From assembly GCA_016215025.1 (NCBI GenBank), contig JACRMI010000055.1, positions 58,523-122,522 of the forward strand: a stretch of DNA of 64,000 nucleotides. The letters are read 5' to 3'. The position numbers and the translations under genes are program-made. The stretch's first letter is position 1. Each line of letters starts with the position of its first letter. The stretch comes from Chloroflexota bacterium. Its GTDB lineage: Bacteria > Chloroflexota > Anaerolineae > UBA4142. The notes under the pieces were generated by a model. It did no database searches and was not told the origin of the DNA. It was given only the letters and a program-made list of their open reading frames with translations. Positions 61,109 to 64,000 of the stretch are shown piece after piece.

Positions 61109-61137
61109 ATTATACTACGCTCTGAAAACGATTGCAA
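61109..61137 (-). promoter_or_regulatory. Promoter of cstA
   Basis: On the minus strand: TTGCAA (61137-61132), 17-base spacer, TATAAT (61114-61109). Predicted start near 61102, which gives a long leader. A small hairpin ATCGTCTTTGGACGAT lies inside it (about 61034-61049). Confidence 0.65.
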
Positions 61138-61164
61138 GGACTCTGGAAAAAGAAAATCACCGGT

Positions 61165-61557
61165 CTAGACGGGTGTCGGTTGAAGCATTAATCGTTGATC
61201 GATGAGTGCTTCCGCTCGACGAAAATCAGTCCCCAGCGAACTCCCTTTGCCATCGATGACGATAGCTGGATATTTGTGAACGCGATACTTGAGCGATTTC
61301 CATATCCCTTCCATCGACGCCGCATCGACGACTTTGAAAACCACCCGCCCGCCATAGTGTTCGGCGGCATTGATGACCCAATCGGACAAATTGCGATACT
61401 CTTGCATCATGTCGGGCGGCATCGAAGTTTCCAGGTTTTCTTGATGCCATTTCTTGACGCTGGATACTTCCGTCGCATTCCACACAACTTCGCAATGAGC
61501 GCAGTGATAGAACTGCGTCGGCGCATAAGCAATGATCTCAACCATCAAAGGCGGCAT
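61165..61557 (-). CDS. Thioredoxin-like protein with CxxC motif
   Basis: A 130-residue protein with a thioredoxin-like layout: a first strand and the active-site-like YHCAHCEVVW near residues 17-26, a variable helical insert, then YPAIVIDGK with a cis-Pro-like position before the last strands. GGAGGAAAC precedes the ATG. It may be a redox or metal-handling protein. It lies between cstA and the UroD-family gene without a close partner. Confidence 0.75.
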   Translation of the reverse strand: MPPLMVEIIAYAPTQFYHCAHCEVVWNATEVSSVKKWHQENLETSMPPDMMQEYRNLSDWVINAAEHYGGRVVFKVVDAASMEGIWKSLKYRVHKYPAIVIDGKGSSLGTDFRRAEALIDQRLMLQPTPV

Positions 61558-61717
61558 GTTTCCTCCATCAGAAACTGTAGGGCAAACACTCGCGCGAATT
61601 TGCCCTCTGAGCGCAAATTAGAAATTTGCGTTACGACATCGATTCTAGAGTACGAGAGGCAAATTCGTCAATCCCCCCTACTAGAAATACGCAAGAATCG
61701 ATTCAAGAGATTGCTTG

Positions 61718-61863
61718 CTGGTGATTACCCACAAGTCGGGTTGTCATTCTGAGCGGAGCGAACTTTGCGGAGCGAAGAATCTCATTCTCGGAAAACGAGA
61801 TGCTTCGCAGAGCGCAGCCCCCCTTGCGGGAAAACGGCTCAGCATGACAGTTGTGGGTAATCA
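61718..61863. repeat. Palindromic dispersed repeat at the 3' end of the UroD-family gene
   Basis: The left arm TGGTGATTACCCACAA (61719-61734) and the right arm TTGTGGGTAATCA (61851-61863) are inverted repeats. The interior has GTCATTCTGAGCG and CGGCTCAGCATGAC. It is flanked by TCAAGAGATTGCTTG (61703-61717) and TCAAGAAATTGCTTG (61861-61875), a 15-base direct repeat with one mismatch. It shares ends with the copy at 18221-18340. It fills the gap 61558-61860 (303 bases) together with a short GCAAAT-type hairpin near 61582-61634. Confidence 0.8.
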
Positions 61864-62751
61864 AGAAATTGCTTGATAAACGCGCCGCACCGTTTCGATG
61901 TTCATACCATCGACTAAACCACCGCACGAACTCACGATGAGTTTCCCGCCGCCTTGAGTAATATCGTGCAACGCCTTTGCGATTTCTTCATCACTGCGCA
62001 CGTCGCTCAAAAACTCAAAGCTTAGATTGCCCCACAGCGTAAGTTTGTCGCCGATTTTTCCGCGCGCCGACGGAATCGACATGCCGGCAGCCGGTTCTAG
62101 CCCTTGCACGCCATCGAGTCCACACGCAACAAGATCACCCAGAATTTCGTTCAAATTTCCATCCGAATGAAAAAATACCGCGAGTCCAAGGTCGTGAATT
62201 TGCCGCACCGTTTCCGCGAGCGCAGGAAAATAGCATTCGCGCAACTGCTTTGGCGAGAAGAATGTGGAGCGATTGTACGCCAAGTCTTCGCCAAGAACCA
62301 CGCCATCCGCGCCAGCATCGCGCACCGCCTGCGCTAACGCTACCGCGTCCTCTCCACCTTTTCGATAATAATCGGTGGCGACATGCGGAATGCTGTGAAT
62401 GTACTTCATCATCGCATCGAAACCCACCGCCTTGGTTCCCGCGCTAAACGGTCCGTCAATCACCGCCACGATAAAGCGGTCCGATTCGGCACGCCAGCGC
62501 ACAAGCGATTCAAGCGCGTGGTCTTCGTTCAGTTGTTGCAACGCGCCCCAGCCCTCGCTGAACGCGACGGCAGCCATATCGAAATCGAGTTGTTCGACAA
62601 CTGCGGCACGCTCATCGTGCATGACCGGCACTTGAGCGTCCAATGACAAAAACGCGCGGACGAATTCCTCGGCAAGGAAAAATTCGCCGCGCGCAATGCG
62701 ATCAATCGGTTCGCCGTTAAGCGTTTTGATGATACGTTCGCGATGGTTCAT
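61861..62751 (-). CDS. Uroporphyrinogen decarboxylase (URO-D) family protein
   Basis: A 296-residue URO-D-fold protein, closer to the methyltransferase-type members (MtaA/CmuA-like) than to HemE. It starts MNHRERIIKTLNGEPIDRI, typical of that branch. The likely zinc ligands are in FFHSDGN and SSCGGL. It is somewhat shorter than usual (about 340). The last five codons lie in a 15-base sequence repeated on the other side of a palindromic element, so the 3' end may have been touched by its insertion. The substrate is unknown. No corrinoid protein gene is nearby. Confidence 0.85.
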   Translation of the reverse strand: MNHRERIIKTLNGEPIDRIARGEFFLAEEFVRAFLSLDAQVPVMHDERAAVVEQLDFDMAAVAFSEGWGALQQLNEDHALESLVRWRAESDRFIVAVIDGPFSAGTKAVGFDAMMKYIHSIPHVATDYYRKGGEDAVALAQAVRDAGADGVVLGEDLAYNRSTFFSPKQLRECYFPALAETVRQIHDLGLAVFFHSDGNLNEILGDLVACGLDGVQGLEPAAGMSIPSARGKIGDKLTLWGNLSFEFLSDVRSDEEIAKALHDITQGGGKLIVSSCGGLVDGMNIETVRRVYQAIS

Positions 62752-62860
62752 AGATCAATTACCATGTAGCGCGGGCGGCTCGCCCGACGTCCGCAAGCCA
62801 CGATGGTGCAACCATTTCGCGGTGCACAGCACCGCATTGAAGACGCACCATCGGCTTGCG

Positions 62861-63670
62861 CTACGATTTGAAATACTTGAGCAACTTGCCATGCAGCTTG
62901 CCATTGCTCGCGACAAACTCTTTCGAATGGACCGACCACGGTTGACCATGCGGGTTCGTCACTTTGCCGCCTGCCTCTTCGATAATCAACGCGGCTGCTG
63001 CCACATCCCAAGGCGACAGCGACAAATGAAAGTATCCGTCTAATCGACCCGCCGCAATGTACGACAAGGATATTGCCGCGCTGCCAAATACTCGCGCCGT
63101 CATCGCCACTTCGGTGAGCCGCGAAAATATTTTGGCAGTCCGTCGGCGCACTTGCGGCGAGCGTGCCCATTCTGTGCCAACAACCGAGTCCTCGAAATTT
63201 GTTTTGCCGCTAACGCGAATCAGTTTGCCATTCAACCATGCACCGCGTCCACGCTCTGCCGCATACAATTCTTTGCTGATTGGATCATACACCACGCCGA
63301 CTTGAACCTTGCCTGCTTGGTACATTGCAATCGACGTGGTGAACGGATACAGATTGCGCGAATAGTTGGTCGTGCCATCCAAGGGATCGACGACCCACAA
63401 CGCAAGATGATCCGATTCATCTGCCATTGCCCAAAGCTGCTGGCGTTCTACCGCGTCGCCTTCTTCCGATAGGAATTGGTCATTCGGAAATCGCGCGAGT
63501 AAGGTTTCGCGAATTATTCTATCGGCCGCATAATCGGCATCGGTGACAATGTCGCGTCTGCCTTTGAATTTGATCTCACGTCCATGCTGCAATTTATCGG
63601 CGAGAACCTTACCCGCCGCCCGTGCTGCCTTAACTGCAATTTGAAATCGTTGTGACAATGAATCCCCCAT
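62861..63670 (-). CDS. Inositol monophosphatase-family protein
   Basis: A 269-residue Mg-dependent phosphatase. Family motifs: SEEGDA (Glu ligand), WVVDPLDGTTNY (Asp ligands) and the C-terminal SPWDVAAAALIIEEAGG. Substrates in the family include inositol phosphate, histidinol phosphate and fructose-1,6-bisphosphate, and the sequence alone does not decide. It is separated from the URO-D-family gene by 109 bases holding a palindromic repeat (GTAGCGCGGG...GCGCTAC). The ATG lacks a strong ribosome binding site. Confidence 0.9.
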   Translation of the reverse strand: MGDSLSQRFQIAVKAARAAGKVLADKLQHGREIKFKGRRDIVTDADYAADRIIRETLLARFPNDQFLSEEGDAVERQQLWAMADESDHLALWVVDPLDGTTNYSRNLYPFTTSIAMYQAGKVQVGVVYDPISKELYAAERGRGAWLNGKLIRVSGKTNFEDSVVGTEWARSPQVRRRTAKIFSRLTEVAMTARVFGSAAISLSYIAAGRLDGYFHLSLSPWDVAAAALIIEEAGGKVTNPHGQPWSVHSKEFVASNGKLHGKLLKYFKS

Positions 63671-63755
63671 GTCAAGACCCTAAAGTTTCTTTGCCTGATC
63701 AATGGGTTGGTAAGGAAAGACACTTTGGTTGTTCAAGCTATTGGTTAGCTCTCAA

Positions 63756-63836
63756 TAATCACGACATCGTGTGCGCTGATGTAATCACGACATCGTGTGC
63801 ACTTTAAAAGCCAATCGTAATCACGACATCGTGTGC
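63756..63836. repeat. Three direct repeats TAATCACGACATCGTGTGC at the end of an IS
   Basis: Exact 19-base copies at 63756-63774, 63782-63800 and 63818-63836. Each contains the small inverted repeat CACGA-CA-TCGTG. They lie 34 bases before the transposase start and probably mark the left end of the element and its transposase-binding sites. Confidence 0.85.
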
Positions 63837-63843
63837 GATTTGA

Positions 63844-63873
63844 CCATACTTCCCTGTAACAGAGGAAGTATGG
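63844..63873 (+). promoter_or_regulatory. Hairpin covering the transposase ribosome binding site and start
   Basis: The arms CCATACTTCC (63844-63853) and GGAAGTATGG (63864-63873) are exact complements with a 10-base loop. The right arm includes the GGA of the ribosome binding site and the ATG. In an mRNA from outside the element, translation would be blocked. Confidence 0.75.
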
Positions 63874-64000
63874 AACCCGATACGAGCGAGCAAGCCCTGC
63901 GACGCGAAGCCATCCGTCGCCGTTTAGCTCATGAAGCGCGAAAAGAGATTTGTATTGATCTCAAGCACAGCACCAGTTGGTTTGACAAGTGGTGGGCAGA
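63870..64000 (+). CDS. Transposase, N-terminal part (helix-turn-helix, IS481-like), runs off the window
   Basis: The ATG at 63870 follows AGAGGA. The visible 43 residues read MEPDTSEQALRREAIRRR, then LAHEARKEICIDL, then TSWFDKWW, a helix-turn-helix as in IS481/helix-turn-helix DDE transposases. The catalytic domain lies beyond the window. The tandem repeats in front of it support an insertion sequence. Confidence 0.8.
   Translation, partial: MEPDTSEQALRREAIRRRLAHEARKEICIDLKHSTSWFDKWWA

Noticed and set aside
62748..63170. Minus-strand ORF of 140 codons overlapping the inositol monophosphatase gene
   Set aside because: It is a shadow frame within a clearly coding, motif-containing gene.
63750..63840. 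CRISPR array
   Set aside because: There are only three 19-base repeats with unequal short spacers, and they adjoin a transposase start, so an IS end is the better reading.

Overview
This is bacterial DNA of moderate GC with little coding overlap, and most likely comes from a member of the Chloroflexota (Anaerolineae-like). That assignment is inferred from family content, not from a marker gene. The supporting traits are secreted lipoproteins with long Thr/Pro 'TPTATP' linkers, an NBR1-type Ig domain, topoisomerase I with an N-terminal zinc-ribbon extension, kaiB/kaiC without kaiA, a glucosyl-3-phosphoglycerate synthase fused to a universal-stress domain, and intergenic DNA full of palindromic repeats of the GTCATTCTGAGCGAAGCGAAG type. 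No rRNA, tRNA or CRISPR array was seen.

Layout. 1-19457 is almost entirely minus strand and is a signalling block: a membrane sensor fragment, a PAS-GGDEF cyclase, a degenerate receiver, a KaiC-KaiB-KaiB-giant PAS/GAF kinase-NarL regulator cluster (11812 down to 2687), a lone receiver, a second kinase/regulator pair, a CheB-CheR-PAS fusion and an Ig-type lipoprotein. 19915-25505 is plus strand: PAP2 phosphatase, NRAMP-like transporter, a sigma-factor-like/CARDB membrane fusion and two response regulators. 25545-31638 is minus strand: DHH phosphoesterase, a HEAT/BNR membrane protein, several small membrane proteins with a lone receiver, and a glycosyltransferase. 31946-42391 is plus strand: a third kinase/regulator pair, envelope proteins, the UspA-GpgS fusion and an Hsp70-like fusion. 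42656-49394 holds an MFS transporter, a membrane protein, Xaa-Pro aminopeptidase and two lipoproteins. 49525-52071 is topA. 52314-58018 is an unusual minus-strand locus with a PocR-type sensor kinase, a NarL regulator, two ArsA/Get3-like ATPases and two paralogous 91-residue proteins. 58132-63670 holds a membrane protein, cstA, a thioredoxin-like protein, a UroD-family protein and an inositol monophosphatase. The last 250 bases are the left end of an insertion sequence.

How the genes fit together. Signal transduction dominates, with four histidine kinases of the HisKA_3/NarL class and nine receiver proteins. Three of the kinases lie beside a cognate NarL-type regulator, and the fourth (Kai) kinase is followed by one. 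The most novel-looking unit is the ArsA pair with its two small proteins. Each small protein opens its own transcription unit from a near-consensus sigma70 promoter. One unit encodes the sensor kinase and regulator, the other the two ATPases. The two ATPases show complementary losses of conserved catalytic positions, which suggests an obligate heterodimer.
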